A stretch of DNA of 64,000 bases from DASZIT01 sp036489495 (GTDB lineage: Bacteria; Actinomycetota; Acidimicrobiia; Acidimicrobiales; RAAP-2): contig DASXFR010000041.1 of the NCBI GenBank assembly GCA_036489495.1, positions 1 to 64,000 of the forward strand, given 5' to 3'. The notes below the pieces were generated by a model that was not told where the DNA came from, searched no databases, and saw nothing but the letters and a program-made list of their open reading frames with translations. Made by a program: the position numbers and the translations under genes. This document shows, in pieces, positions 1 to 7,264 of the stretch; within the stretch, counting starts at the first letter, position 1; every line of letters begins with the position of its first letter.

Positions 1-268
1 CCGGGAACCGGGCGAGGGCCCGGGCCCGCTTCACCAGGCGACCGGCCTCGGCCCGGGGGAGGCGTCCCGTTTTCGCCACCCAGGAGCCGGCAGTCCGGGC
101 GCCGTCGGGGGCCCACTCCCCCCAGGTGTCGAACTCCCCCACCGCGATGGTGCAGACGGCGTCGACCTTGGTCCGCACTCGCAGCAGGGTCTCCATCGAC
201 TCGCGGTCGTAGGGGGGTCCCGCTTCAAGCAACTCGTCGACCGACCTCTCCAGGGCATCGAGCTTCAC
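1..268 (-). CDS. DUF222 / 13E12-type HNH endonuclease family protein, N-terminal part (cut by window edge)
   Basis: About 89 codons are visible, from a GTG at 268 down to the window edge. The reading is a helical N-terminus (LDALERSVDELLEAG) followed by a stretch ending GSWVAKTGRLPRAEAGRL. This matches the DUF222 domain that precedes a C-terminal HNH nuclease in the actinobacterial 13E12 repeat family, but the HNH part lies outside the window. There is no strong ribosome binding site before the GTG, and the frame stays open upstream, so the start is uncertain. Members of this family are numerous in actinobacterial genomes and often sit beside mobile elements, as here. The family call rests on pattern recognition. 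Confidence 0.6.
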   Translation of the reverse strand, partial: MKLDALERSVDELLEAGPPYDRESMETLLRVRTKVDAVCTIAVGEFDTWGEWAPDGARTAGSWVAKTGRLPRAEAGRLVKRARALARFP

Positions 269-342
269 GACGACAATTCCAGCAGGGAGGTGTGACACTT
301 CAGCGAAGATCCACCTGTCGCCGTCGGCGATGTGGTGATGAT

Positions 343-439
343 CGGGTGCCCCATCTGCTCGGGTCTGACCCTGGGTGTGACTGACCCCGTTTTGGGTGTC
401 CAGTGAATGATTCGTCGGCCCGAGCAGATGGGGCACCCG
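343..439. repeat. Perfect 21-bp inverted repeat with 55-nt loop upstream of the IS110 transposase
   Basis: The arms at 343-363 and 419-439 are exact reverse complements. The first arm reads CGGGTGCCCCATCTGCTCGG plus one G. Two more pairs (one of them G-U) extend the stem inward. The loop holds two similar blocks, CTGACCCTGGGTGT and CTGACCCCGTTTTGGGTGT. It could be part of a structured RNA at the left end of the IS110 element, a small MITE-like insertion, or a long terminator-like hairpin. The sequence alone does not decide. Confidence 0.6.
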
Positions 440-459
440 CACCGGCCGGTGGGACGAAC

Positions 460-1680
460 GTGACCTGATAGGAGCTCGGCTAAGTGCCTATGAAGTGTCC
501 AGTCCGACGTCCCGACCAGCGCGGTGCCGTCACCACCCCAACCAGAGGAGGATCGGCATGACCAGCATGGCAGACGTCGGGCGCCAATTCATTGGTGGCG
601 TCGACACTCATATGGACAACCACGTGGCGGTTGTCGTTGACCAGATCGGACGGGTGCAGGGCACTGGGACGTTCCCGGCCACCGCGGCCGGCTATCGCAA
701 GCTGTTGACCTGGATGCGCCGTTTCGGCGAGCTCATCAAGGTCGGCGTGGAGGGTACTGGTGCCTACGGGGCCGGCCTCGGGCACTATCTCTCCGCCGAG
801 GGCGTCGAGGTGGTGGAGGTCAACCGCCCGAATCGCCAGTTCCGGCGGCAACGGGGCAAGTCCGACCCGACGGACGCGGAAGCCGCTGCCCGTGCCGTGT
901 TGTCCGGCGAGGCCAGCTGCACGCCTAAAGCCAGGACGGGAGCCGCCGAGGGCATCCGAGCCCTGAGAGTGGCCCGCCGAGGAGCCGTCAAGGCCTCTAC
1001 GCAGGCTGCCAACCAACTCCGGGACCTCATCCTCACTGCCCCCGATGCCCTCCGGGCCCGCATGCGGGCACTGCCTCGGGCAAAACGGATCGAGCTGGCC
1101 GCTCGCTTCCGTCCGGGGGCAGGTGGAGACCCCGTCGAGGACACCAAGGCGGCGATGCGGGCGGTGGCCCGTCGCCATCAAGGTCTGGCCGAAGAGATCG
1201 CCGAGCACGACTTCCGGCTGGCCGAACTCGTCGAACAATCGGCACCCGATGGGTTGCTGGCGAAACAGGGTGTTGCGATCCAGGTGGCCGCCGTGCTGCT
1301 CTCCACCGCCGGCGACAATCCGGAGCGCTTGGTGTCCGAGGCGAGCTTCGCCGCCCTCTGTGGGGCCAGCCCGGTCGACGCCTCGTCGGGCAAACAGATC
1401 CGACATCGCCTCAATCAAGGCGGAGACCGTCAGGCGAACGCCGCCCTGTGGAGAATCGCGTTCGTTCGGATGCACTATGACCCCCGGACCCGGGCGTACG
1501 CCGAACGCCGACGAGCAGAAGGAAAGACCGACAAGGAGATCATCCGGTGCCTGAAGCGCTACATCGCTCGAGAGATCTACAAGACCTTGGTCCCGTCCCA
1601 ATCGCTTTCTGCACCTCCGGAGATCGTCATCGAACCACTATCGGCGACAGCGGCTTGACACCTATAGGAGCATCACTCGA
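460..1680 (+). mobile_element. IS110-family insertion sequence (approximate limits)
   Basis: The element is defined by its transposase gene. The ends are uncertain because IS110 elements usually lack terminal inverted repeats and target duplications. An 8-nt direct repeat ATAGGAGC lies at 468-475 and again at 1664-1671 just after the transposase stop. It could mark the two ends or their core sequences. If non-coding RNA at the left end is included, as in bridge-RNA IS110 elements, the left boundary may lie further out, near 340. Confidence 0.5.
558..1658 (+). CDS. IS110-family transposase (DEDD recombinase)
   Basis: This 366-residue protein has the two-part IS110 layout. The N-terminal RuvC-like DEDD domain carries acidic residues at about D16 (GVDTH), E65 (VEGTGAYG) and D103/D106 (SDPTDAEAA). 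The C-terminal Transposase_20 domain contains ASSGKQIRHRLNQGGDRQAN, with the conserved serine region near residues 277-278. The start at ATG 558 is chosen because AGAGGAGG ends 6 nt upstream; an earlier in-frame start would only add unlike residues. Length and motifs are complete, so the enzyme looks intact. Family members excise and integrate through a circular intermediate, and some are guided by a bridge RNA from the element's non-coding end. Whether this copy is active cannot be told. Confidence 0.93.
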   Translation: MTSMADVGRQFIGGVDTHMDNHVAVVVDQIGRVQGTGTFPATAAGYRKLLTWMRRFGELIKVGVEGTGAYGAGLGHYLSAEGVEVVEVNRPNRQFRRQRGKSDPTDAEAAARAVLSGEASCTPKARTGAAEGIRALRVARRGAVKASTQAANQLRDLILTAPDALRARMRALPRAKRIELAARFRPGAGGDPVEDTKAAMRAVARRHQGLAEEIAEHDFRLAELVEQSAPDGLLAKQGVAIQVAAVLLSTAGDNPERLVSEASFAALCGASPVDASSGKQIRHRLNQGGDRQANAALWRIAFVRMHYDPRTRAYAERRRAEGKTDKEIIRCLKRYIAREIYKTLVPSQSLSAPPEIVIEPLSATAA

Positions 1681-1850
1681 GGCCCGAATTCGGCCGTTAC
1701 CTTGCACAAAACTTTGCGCCGACCTTGCGCGAAACCTTGCAGGAGCGGCACCGCAAAAAAATCTACAAATTAATTGAATCAACCGCGGCTCTTCAGCCGA
1801 AAACCGAGCTGCTCGGCAGCGGCGACACCGCGAGGAGCCGGCCCAGCAAT

Positions 1851-1930
1851 ATCCCCTACTCCCCTACGAAACCTGGGAACCCTACGCCCCCTACGCCCTA
1901 CCCCCCTACGCCCTACCCCCTACGACCCCT
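1851..1930 (-). repeat. G-rich imperfect tandem repeat (possible G-quadruplex) at the 3' end of the SDR gene
   Basis: On the plus strand this is an imperfect repeat of CCCCTACG and CCCTAC. On the minus strand, the coding strand of the SDR gene, it reads as runs of 3-6 G separated by short TA- or CGTA-containing spacers. At least seven G-tracts lie between 1880 and 1929. The SDR stop codon at 1920-1922 is inside the repeat. The pattern satisfies common G-quadruplex criteria and could affect transcription termination or mRNA 3' ends, which is inference. Confidence 0.6.
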
Positions 1931-2840
1931 GCTCGGCCTCCACCGCCGCCTTCTCTTCGGCCGCCTTGCGGTAGGCCTCCAGCTGGTCGAGCAGAGGCAT
2001 GCGCTCCTGCCCCACCGTCGAATCCAGCCGGGCAGCGATCTCCTCAGGAGTCCATCGCCCGTCGGCATACATCGCCCGGACCTCACGCGGCTGGTTCCAG
2101 ACGGCGATCTTCGGGCCCACCGAGGTGTACACCTGGCCGGTGACGTGCTTGGCCCGGTCGGACAGCAGGTAGACGACCAACGGGGCGACGTCCTCCGGGT
2201 CCCCCATTTCGGCCAGGTCCATCGGGACGTTGGCCGACATCCGGGTGCGGGCCACCGGGGCCACCGCGTTGGCGGTGATGCCGTACCGGTTGAGCCCGGC
2301 CGCCGCCGAGTGCACCAGCGAGACGATACCGCCCTTGGCCGCCGCGTAGTTGGCCTGGGCCACGCTCCCGGCAAAGGCCCCGGAGGTGAAGGCGACCAGG
2401 GAACCGCCCCCTTCCTGCTTCCGCATGATGGCCGACGCCGCCCGGAAGACAGTGAAATGCCCCTTCAGGTGGGTCTCGATGACCGCATCCCATTCGTCCT
2501 CGGCCATGTTGAAGAGCATCCGCTCCCGGAGGATGCCGGCCACCGCCACCACGCCGTCGATCCGGCCCCACTTCTCCACGCCGGTGCCGATGATCTTCTC
2601 GCCGCCGGCCAGGGTGGTGACGCTCTCGGCCACCGCCACCGCCGAACCCCCGGCCGCCTCGATCTCGGCCACCACTGAATCGGCCACCGCGCTGGTCGGA
2701 TCCCCCCCGTCCAACGACACCCCGATGTCGGCCACCACGATCTTCGCCCCCTCGGCCGCTGCCGCCAGCGCCACCGCCCGGCCGATCCCGCCACCGGCCC
2801 CAGTGATGGCCACCACCTTGTCGTTCAGAAATCCGCTCAT
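1920..2840 (-). CDS. Short-chain dehydrogenase/reductase (3-hydroxyacyl-CoA or hydroxysteroid dehydrogenase type)
   Basis: The protein has 306 residues with a classical SDR fold: nucleotide-binding TGAGGGIG at 13-20, active-site Ser153 (FTSGAF), and Tyr165/Lys169 in YAAAK. It should oxidise or reduce a hydroxyl on an acyl-CoA or steroid-like substrate with NAD(P). The ATG at 2840 is preceded by GAGGAGCGAGG at good spacing. It diverges from the acyl-CoA ligase at 3072, and a KstR-like palindrome lies between them. In mycobacteria such operators control cholesterol and sterol side-chain catabolism, so a role in degrading a sterol or branched lipid is inferred. A fatty-acid FabG role is the main alternative. 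The C-terminal ~60 residues are a helical extension beyond the core fold. Confidence 0.85.
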   Translation of the reverse strand: MSGFLNDKVVAITGAGGGIGRAVALAAAAEGAKIVVADIGVSLDGGDPTSAVADSVVAEIEAAGGSAVAVAESVTTLAGGEKIIGTGVEKWGRIDGVVAVAGILRERMLFNMAEDEWDAVIETHLKGHFTVFRAASAIMRKQEGGGSLVAFTSGAFAGSVAQANYAAAKGGIVSLVHSAAAGLNRYGITANAVAPVARTRMSANVPMDLAEMGDPEDVAPLVVYLLSDRAKHVTGQVYTSVGPKIAVWNQPREVRAMYADGRWTPEEIAARLDSTVGQERMPLLDQLEAYRKAAEEKAAVEAEQGS

Positions 2841-2946
2841 CCGTCCTCGCTCCTCATCGGTTCCTCCGGCGCCTATCGGGCCGCACCCGTAAAAGCCACC
2901 TACACCCCCCCTCGGGCGCGGCTCAGGCTCCAGAGGGCCGGGCATA

Positions 2947-2975
2947 TTGACCACAGCTAGAACATGTTCTAGCGT
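2947..2975 (+). promoter_or_regulatory. Promoter of the acyl-CoA ligase gene (-35 TTGACC, -10 TAGCGT)
   Basis: TTGACC at 2947-2952 and TAGCGT at 2970-2975 are 17 nt apart, an ideal sigma-70 spacing. The KstR-like palindrome 2957-2972 fills the spacer and touches the -10 box, which is where a repressor would block RNA polymerase. Confidence 0.5.
2957..2972. promoter_or_regulatory. KstR-like operator, perfect 16-bp palindrome
   Basis: The site is CTAGAACATGTTCTAG. It fits the TnnAACnnGTTnnA consensus of KstR, the TetR-family repressor of sterol catabolism in mycobacteria and rhodococci. It lies between the divergent SDR and acyl-CoA ligase genes. A near-copy occurs at 8505-8518 before the thiolase operon. 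No KstR gene is in the window, so the cognate regulator is unknown and a related TetR repressor is possible. Confidence 0.75.
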
Positions 2976-3071
2976 TCGAAACCGGTTCGGCGCCACCTGG
3001 GTGCCATGTGCGAGAGTCGCATTGAAGTCGGCGCAAGCACGCAGGAAGCGCGGCAAGAGGGGAAGGCCACC

Positions 3072-4622
3072 ATGGGCGATCTTGGGTTTTGGGCACTGGC
3101 ACACGAGTATCCCGACCACCTGGCCCTGGTCGACCCCGGCGGCCGGGAGTTCACCGCCAAGCAGCTCCTCGACCGGTCCAACCAGGTGGTCCACGCCCTC
3201 CGCCAGCGCGGCGTCCAGACCGGGGACGTGGTGGCCACCCTCCTGCCCAACGGGGTGGAGATGTTCGAGGTCTACCTGGCCGCCCTCCAGGCCGGCTGGT
3301 ACCTGGTGCCGATCAACCACCATCTGATCGGCCCGGAGGTCGCCTACATCCTCAAGGACTCCGGGGCCAAGGTGTTCGTGGCCCACGACCGGTTCGCCGA
3401 TGTGGCCACCGACGCCGCCAAGGAGGCCGAGCTCCCCGACCCGGCCCGCCTCTCGGTAGGAACTATCGACGGCTTCGAGTCGTACGCCGAACTCCGGGAC
3501 GCCCAGCCCGCCGACGACCCGACCGACCGGACTGTCGGCGACACCATGAACTACACCTCGGGCACCACCGGCAACCCCAAGGGCGTCTTCCGGAAGCTGA
3601 CCGGCCTCTCCCCGGAGGAGGCCGCCCTCGGCCTGTCCGGGCTGCTGTTCCTGTTCGGGATCCAGCCCCAGGACGACAACGTCCACATCGTCGGCTCGCC
3701 GCTCTACCACACCGCGGTAATGCGGTTCGCGGGGGCCAGCATCCACCTGGGCCACACCGTGGTGGTGATGGACAAGTGGGTCCCCGAGGAGATGCTGCAG
3801 CTCATCGAGAAGTACCAGGTGACCTGCTCGCACATGGTGCCTACCCAGTTCCACCGTCTGCTGGCCCTCCCGGAGGCAACCAGGACGAAGTACGACATGT
3901 CCTCCCTCCGCCACATGATCCACGCCGCCGCCCCCTGCCCGGTGGACGTCAAGTACAAGATGATCGAGTGGTGGGGCAACGCCATCGACGAGTACTACGC
4001 CGCCTCCGAGGGAGGGGGCAGCCTGGTGACCGCCGCCGAGTGGCTGGAGAAGCCGGGCACCGTCGGGAAGGCGTGGCCCATCTCCGAGCTGGCCATCTTC
4101 GACGACGACGGCAACAAGATCGAAGAGCCCAACGTCATCGGCACCGTCTACATGTCGATGGGGACCGCCGACTTCGAGTACCACAAGGACAAGAAGAAGA
4201 CCGAGAGCAACCGCATCGGCAAGTACTTCACCGTCGGGGACGTCGGTCTCATCGACGAGGACGGTTACCTGTTCCTGCGTGACCGCAAGATCGACATGAT
4301 CATCTCCGGCGGGGCCAACATCTACCCGGCCGAAATCGAGAACGTCCTCCTCAGCTTCCCCAAGGTCGGCGACGCCGCGGTGTTCGGTATCCCCCACGAC
4401 GACTGGGGCGAGGAGATCAAGGCGGTCATCGAGCCGGCCGAGGGAATCGAGCCGTCTCCCGAGCTGGCCGCCGAGATCCTCGAGTACTGCGCCACCCGGC
4501 TGGGCAAGTTCAAACTCCCCAAGTCGATCGACTTCACCGACGCTCTGCCCCGGGACCCGAACGGCAAGCTCTACAAGCGCAAGCTGCGCGACCCCTACTG
4601 GGTGGGCCGGGAAAAGATCTGA
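3072..4622 (+). CDS. Fatty-acid/acyl-CoA synthetase (AMP-forming, FadD-like)
   Basis: This 516-residue ANL-superfamily enzyme activates a carboxylic acid to an acyl-adenylate and then to an acyl-CoA. The AMP-binding P-loop YTSGTTGNPKG lies at 161-171, the GGANIYPAEIE hinge region is near the C-terminus, and the catalytic-lysine motif PNGKLYKRK is close to the end. The ATG at 3072 has GAGGGGAAGG upstream, and the upstream in-frame residues look non-coding. The gene diverges from the SDR across a KstR-like operator, so it probably loads a lipid or sterol-derived acid for beta-oxidation. The substrate cannot be read from the sequence. Confidence 0.9.
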   Translation: MGDLGFWALAHEYPDHLALVDPGGREFTAKQLLDRSNQVVHALRQRGVQTGDVVATLLPNGVEMFEVYLAALQAGWYLVPINHHLIGPEVAYILKDSGAKVFVAHDRFADVATDAAKEAELPDPARLSVGTIDGFESYAELRDAQPADDPTDRTVGDTMNYTSGTTGNPKGVFRKLTGLSPEEAALGLSGLLFLFGIQPQDDNVHIVGSPLYHTAVMRFAGASIHLGHTVVVMDKWVPEEMLQLIEKYQVTCSHMVPTQFHRLLALPEATRTKYDMSSLRHMIHAAAPCPVDVKYKMIEWWGNAIDEYYAASEGGGSLVTAAEWLEKPGTVGKAWPISELAIFDDDGNKIEEPNVIGTVYMSMGTADFEYHKDKKKTESNRIGKYFTVGDVGLIDEDGYLFLRDRKIDMIISGGANIYPAEIENVLLSFPKVGDAAVFGIPHDDWGEEIKAVIEPAEGIEPSPELAAEILEYCATRLGKFKLPKSIDFTDALPRDPNGKLYKRKLRDPYWVGREKI

Positions 4623-4699
4623 TCCGGCGGGGCGGCGGGAGCCGGCTCCGGGCTCCATCGGCTCCGCCCCGGGACCCGCCATGGGGGTGGCGGCGTTGC

Positions 4700-4705
4700 T
4701 AGCCT
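4700..4705 (+). promoter_or_regulatory. -10 box TAGCCT of a leaderless promoter
   Basis: TAGCCT ends 6 nt before the GTG at 4712, and no ribosome binding site is present. This is the geometry of leaderless actinobacterial transcripts. Confidence 0.5.
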
Positions 4706-4711
4706 TGCCCG

Positions 4712-5644
4712 GTGTTCGGGAGCAAGGCGCGGGCCGCCCGTCGGCGACAGGAGTTCATCGCCACCTACCCGTTCCCTCCTGGTCTCGGCCATGACCTCTC
4801 CAAGGCTTATCCCCACCTCATGTCCTTGGATCCGGCCTACCAGGGGCTGCGGCAATGGTTGCGCCTGCACGTGGCCGAACCCGAGCTCCTGGCCATGCCC
4901 TCACGGGCGGTGGACCTCCTCTGGCACGAGTTCATCCTCCACACCCAGGAGTACGAAGAATTCTGCCGTCAGGCCTACGGCCACCGCCTGCACCATTCCC
5001 CGGAACGGTCGATGAATGACGGCCAGACCCAAGTCCTCAACGGCGCGGGGATGGCCAGAACCTTCGCGATGGCGTGCGCCGATGACGGCATCCGGGACCC
5101 CAGGCTCGGACTCCCGACCCTGTTCACCGTCGATGCCACCTTAGGCCTCACCGACGGTCAGGCATGGACATTCGACTGCAGCGCGATGAGCTGCACGGCC
5201 GCCCCACCGTGGCGGTGTGTGCGGCACCAGGTGCTCCCCTTCGCTCCCGGACGCCTGCCCCGTCAACGCGATCCGCGCACCGGCCGATGGACACAGGATC
5301 CCAACAATTACTGGCTGTACACGCCAGCCGGTGAGTTCCACGACGGTGGCCACCACCACGGGGGCCAACCCGACACCGGCCCTTCGGGCCATTCCCACGG
5401 CGGCTCTTCCTGTGGGGGCGGTCCGGGGGTCAGTCAGGGCGCCGACGGAGGCGGACAACATTCCGAGGGTGGGAACTACGGCGGGGCCTCGGACAGCGGG
5501 AGTTTCAGCGGCGGTTCCGACAGTGGCGGCTCCAGCGGGGGCTCCGACAGCGGCGGTTCCGGCGGGGGCTCGGACAGCGGCGGCAGCTCCTGCGGCGGCG
5601 GCAGCTCGTGTGGGGGCGGTAGTTCCTGCGGCGGGAGCAGCTAG
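4712..5644 (+). CDS. Glycine-rich-domain family protein with WHEF motif and Gly/Ser/Cys/His-rich tail
   Basis: This 310-residue protein starts at a GTG with a leaderless-type -10 box. The first 100 residues contain WHEFILHTQEYEEFC at 71-85, which resembles the WHxH-type motif of the glycine-rich domain protein-like family (PF07173). Cysteines recur near 156, 161 and 169. From about residue 210 the chain becomes low-complexity, first HDGGHHHGG, then repeats of SDSGGSSGG, and finally three SSCGGG-type units. No signal peptide or membrane segment is seen. Function is unknown; the motif and tail suggest metal binding, which is inference. It stands alone between the ligase and the convergent thioesterase. 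Similar Cys/Gly-rich tails occur in TIGR04222-type proteins, but the rest does not match them. Confidence 0.7.
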   Translation: MFGSKARAARRRQEFIATYPFPPGLGHDLSKAYPHLMSLDPAYQGLRQWLRLHVAEPELLAMPSRAVDLLWHEFILHTQEYEEFCRQAYGHRLHHSPERSMNDGQTQVLNGAGMARTFAMACADDGIRDPRLGLPTLFTVDATLGLTDGQAWTFDCSAMSCTAAPPWRCVRHQVLPFAPGRLPRQRDPRTGRWTQDPNNYWLYTPAGEFHDGGHHHGGQPDTGPSGHSHGGSSCGGGPGVSQGADGGGQHSEGGNYGGASDSGSFSGGSDSGGSSGGSDSGGSGGGSDSGGSSCGGGSSCGGGSSCGGSS

Positions 5645-5669
5645 CCGCAGGTCGGCGGCGGCCGGAACT

Positions 5670-6440
5670 TCAACCGGGCTTGGACAGCGACTCCGGGTCG
5701 ATCACCTGCACATCGGAGGCCGCGCCTTCCCGGGCCGCCTCGGCCCGGATGGCGGCCAGCATGACGGGGTCGGCGCTGTCGATGTTCCCCTCGGCGATGG
5801 CCACGAACTGGGCGGGAGCGACGTCGATGAACAGCCCGTCGGCCTCGGCGGTCAGCACGCCGTCGTGCCACATGCCGGCCCAGGCGCGGATCTTGCGGCC
5901 GTCGCGACCCAGGTACCGGGCTTCGATCCGCAGATCGGTCCGGAGCGGGGTCGGCTTCCGGTAGCGCACGGTGAGGGTGCCGGTCATGCCGTGGTTACCG
6001 GCCACGATGCAGGCGGCCCCGAGCACCTCGTCGAAGGTCTCGGCGATCACCCCGCCGTGGACGCAGGTCGGCGGGCCCTCGTAGGGGTAGCCGAAGTTGG
6101 CCAGGCCGGCGATCTCCCGGGGGCCGCCGTCCACCCCGTCGACCACGTTCACGATCACCGGCGGGGCGATGGGATTGCCCAGGCCCATCACCGGGCTGGT
6201 GGGGAAGAATTCCTGGGCGGCCGAGGCGATGTCGGGCTGGCCCCGCGGCCGCTTCATCGGCCCGGCGGCGGCCAGCAGCCGGGTATGGACGGCCTCCAAC
6301 TCCTCCGCCGCCTCGGTGACCACCGTGTTGTCGAGATCGGCGGCCACCGCGTCGTCGATCAGCAACCTCAGCGCCGACGCCAGGCGGAGTCTCGGGCTGC
6401 CCGGCTCGGTGAGGGTATCCACCGGCTCGGGGTTGCTCAT
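5670..6440 (-). CDS. PaaI-type hotdog thioesterase
   Basis: This 256-residue protein has a hotdog core in its second half: PPTCVHGGVIAETFDEVLG followed by GTLTVRYRKPTPL, the usual pattern of PaaI/4HBT acyl-CoA thioesterases. The N-terminal ~110 residues are a less conserved helical extension. It is the last gene of a minus-strand operon. Its ATG at 6440 overlaps the enoyl-CoA hydratase stop by four bases (ATGA), which implies coupled translation. It probably hydrolyses a CoA ester made in the same pathway. The operon is preceded by a KstR-like operator. Confidence 0.82.
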   Translation of the reverse strand: MSNPEPVDTLTEPGSPRLRLASALRLLIDDAVAADLDNTVVTEAAEELEAVHTRLLAAAGPMKRPRGQPDIASAAQEFFPTSPVMGLGNPIAPPVIVNVVDGVDGGPREIAGLANFGYPYEGPPTCVHGGVIAETFDEVLGAACIVAGNHGMTGTLTVRYRKPTPLRTDLRIEARYLGRDGRKIRAWAGMWHDGVLTAEADGLFIDVAPAQFVAIAEGNIDSADPVMLAAIRAEAAREGAASDVQVIDPESLSKPG

Positions 6441-7228
6441 CGGCGCTGGAAGTTCGGCGTGCGCTTCTCGGCGAACGCCTTCGGCCCCTCTTTGGCGTCC
6501 TCGGTGGCGAAGATGGGCCAGCCGAGTTCGAGCTCGATCTTGAGCGCCTCTTCTTCGGGGATCCCCTCGGTGGCCTTGACCGACGCCTTGATCGCCTCCA
6601 CGGCCAGCGGCCCGTTGGCCGCGATCACCTCGGCGATCTCCAGGGCCGCCTCCAGCGCGGTCCCGTCGGGGACCACCCGGCCGATCAGCCCGATCTCCTT
6701 GGCCTCCTGGGCCGACACCTCCCGAGCGGTGAGCAGCAGGTCCATGGCCACCGTGAAGGGGATCTGCCGGCGGAGCCGAACGGTCGAGCCGCCGAGGGGG
6801 AACAGGCCCCGACGGGCCTCGAACACCCCGAACTTGGCACCCTCGCCGGCCACCCGGATGTCGGTGGCCTGGAGGATCTCGGTGCCCCCGGCCACCGCCC
6901 AGCCCTCCACCGCGGCGATGAGCGGCTTCCTCAACGAGTAGTGGCGGAGCAGCGCCTTCCAGTGGAGGTCGGGGTCCTCGGCCATCCGGACCTGGACCGA
7001 CTCGTTGCCGGGACCGGACATCGACTTGAGGTCCATCCCGGCACAGAAGGTGCCGCCGGCCCCGGTGAGGATGGCGCAACGGATGTCGTCGTTGCCGTCG
7101 ATCTCGTACCAGGCGTCGACCATGCCGACCAGCATCGGGCCGGACAGGGCGTTCTTCGCCTCCGGCCGGTTCATGGTGACGATGGCGGTGGATCCCCGGA
7201 CCTCGAAGTCCAGATGCTCGGTGCTCAC
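6437..7228 (-). CDS. Enoyl-CoA hydratase/isomerase family protein (crotonase)
   Basis: The protein has 263 residues, normal for the crotonase family. It contains the early segment TMNRPEAKNALS, the oxyanion-hole stretch GTFCAGMDLKSM, and AVEGWAVAGGTEI for the second oxyanion loop. The usual product is hydration or isomerisation of an enoyl-CoA in beta-oxidation. The GTG at 7228 has GAGGAGG upstream. It lies between the thiolase (36 nt upstream) and the thioesterase (4-nt overlap) in one operon. Confidence 0.9.
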   Translation of the reverse strand: MSTEHLDFEVRGSTAIVTMNRPEAKNALSGPMLVGMVDAWYEIDGNDDIRCAILTGAGGTFCAGMDLKSMSGPGNESVQVRMAEDPDLHWKALLRHYSLRKPLIAAVEGWAVAGGTEILQATDIRVAGEGAKFGVFEARRGLFPLGGSTVRLRRQIPFTVAMDLLLTAREVSAQEAKEIGLIGRVVPDGTALEAALEIAEVIAANGPLAVEAIKASVKATEGIPEEEALKIELELGWPIFATEDAKEGPKAFAEKRTPNFQRR

Positions 7229-7264
7229 AGGGTGCCTCCTCGGGCGGGTTCCGGTTTCAATGGT

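Noticed and set aside
269..420. Upstream extension of the DUF222 gene
   Set aside because: The minus-strand frame stays open through the inverted repeat, but the residues do not resemble the family and the repeat would be inside the protein.
1920..4682. A 920-codon minus-strand frame covering the SDR gene and the opposite strand of the acyl-CoA ligase
   Set aside because: Only the first 306 codons from the 3' end match a protein family. The rest is antisense to the ligase and arises from high GC content.
5500..5640. Tandem repeats in the tail of the WHEF-motif protein as a separate repeat element
   Set aside because: They are codon-level repeats encoding Ser/Gly/Asp/Cys units within one continuous reading frame.
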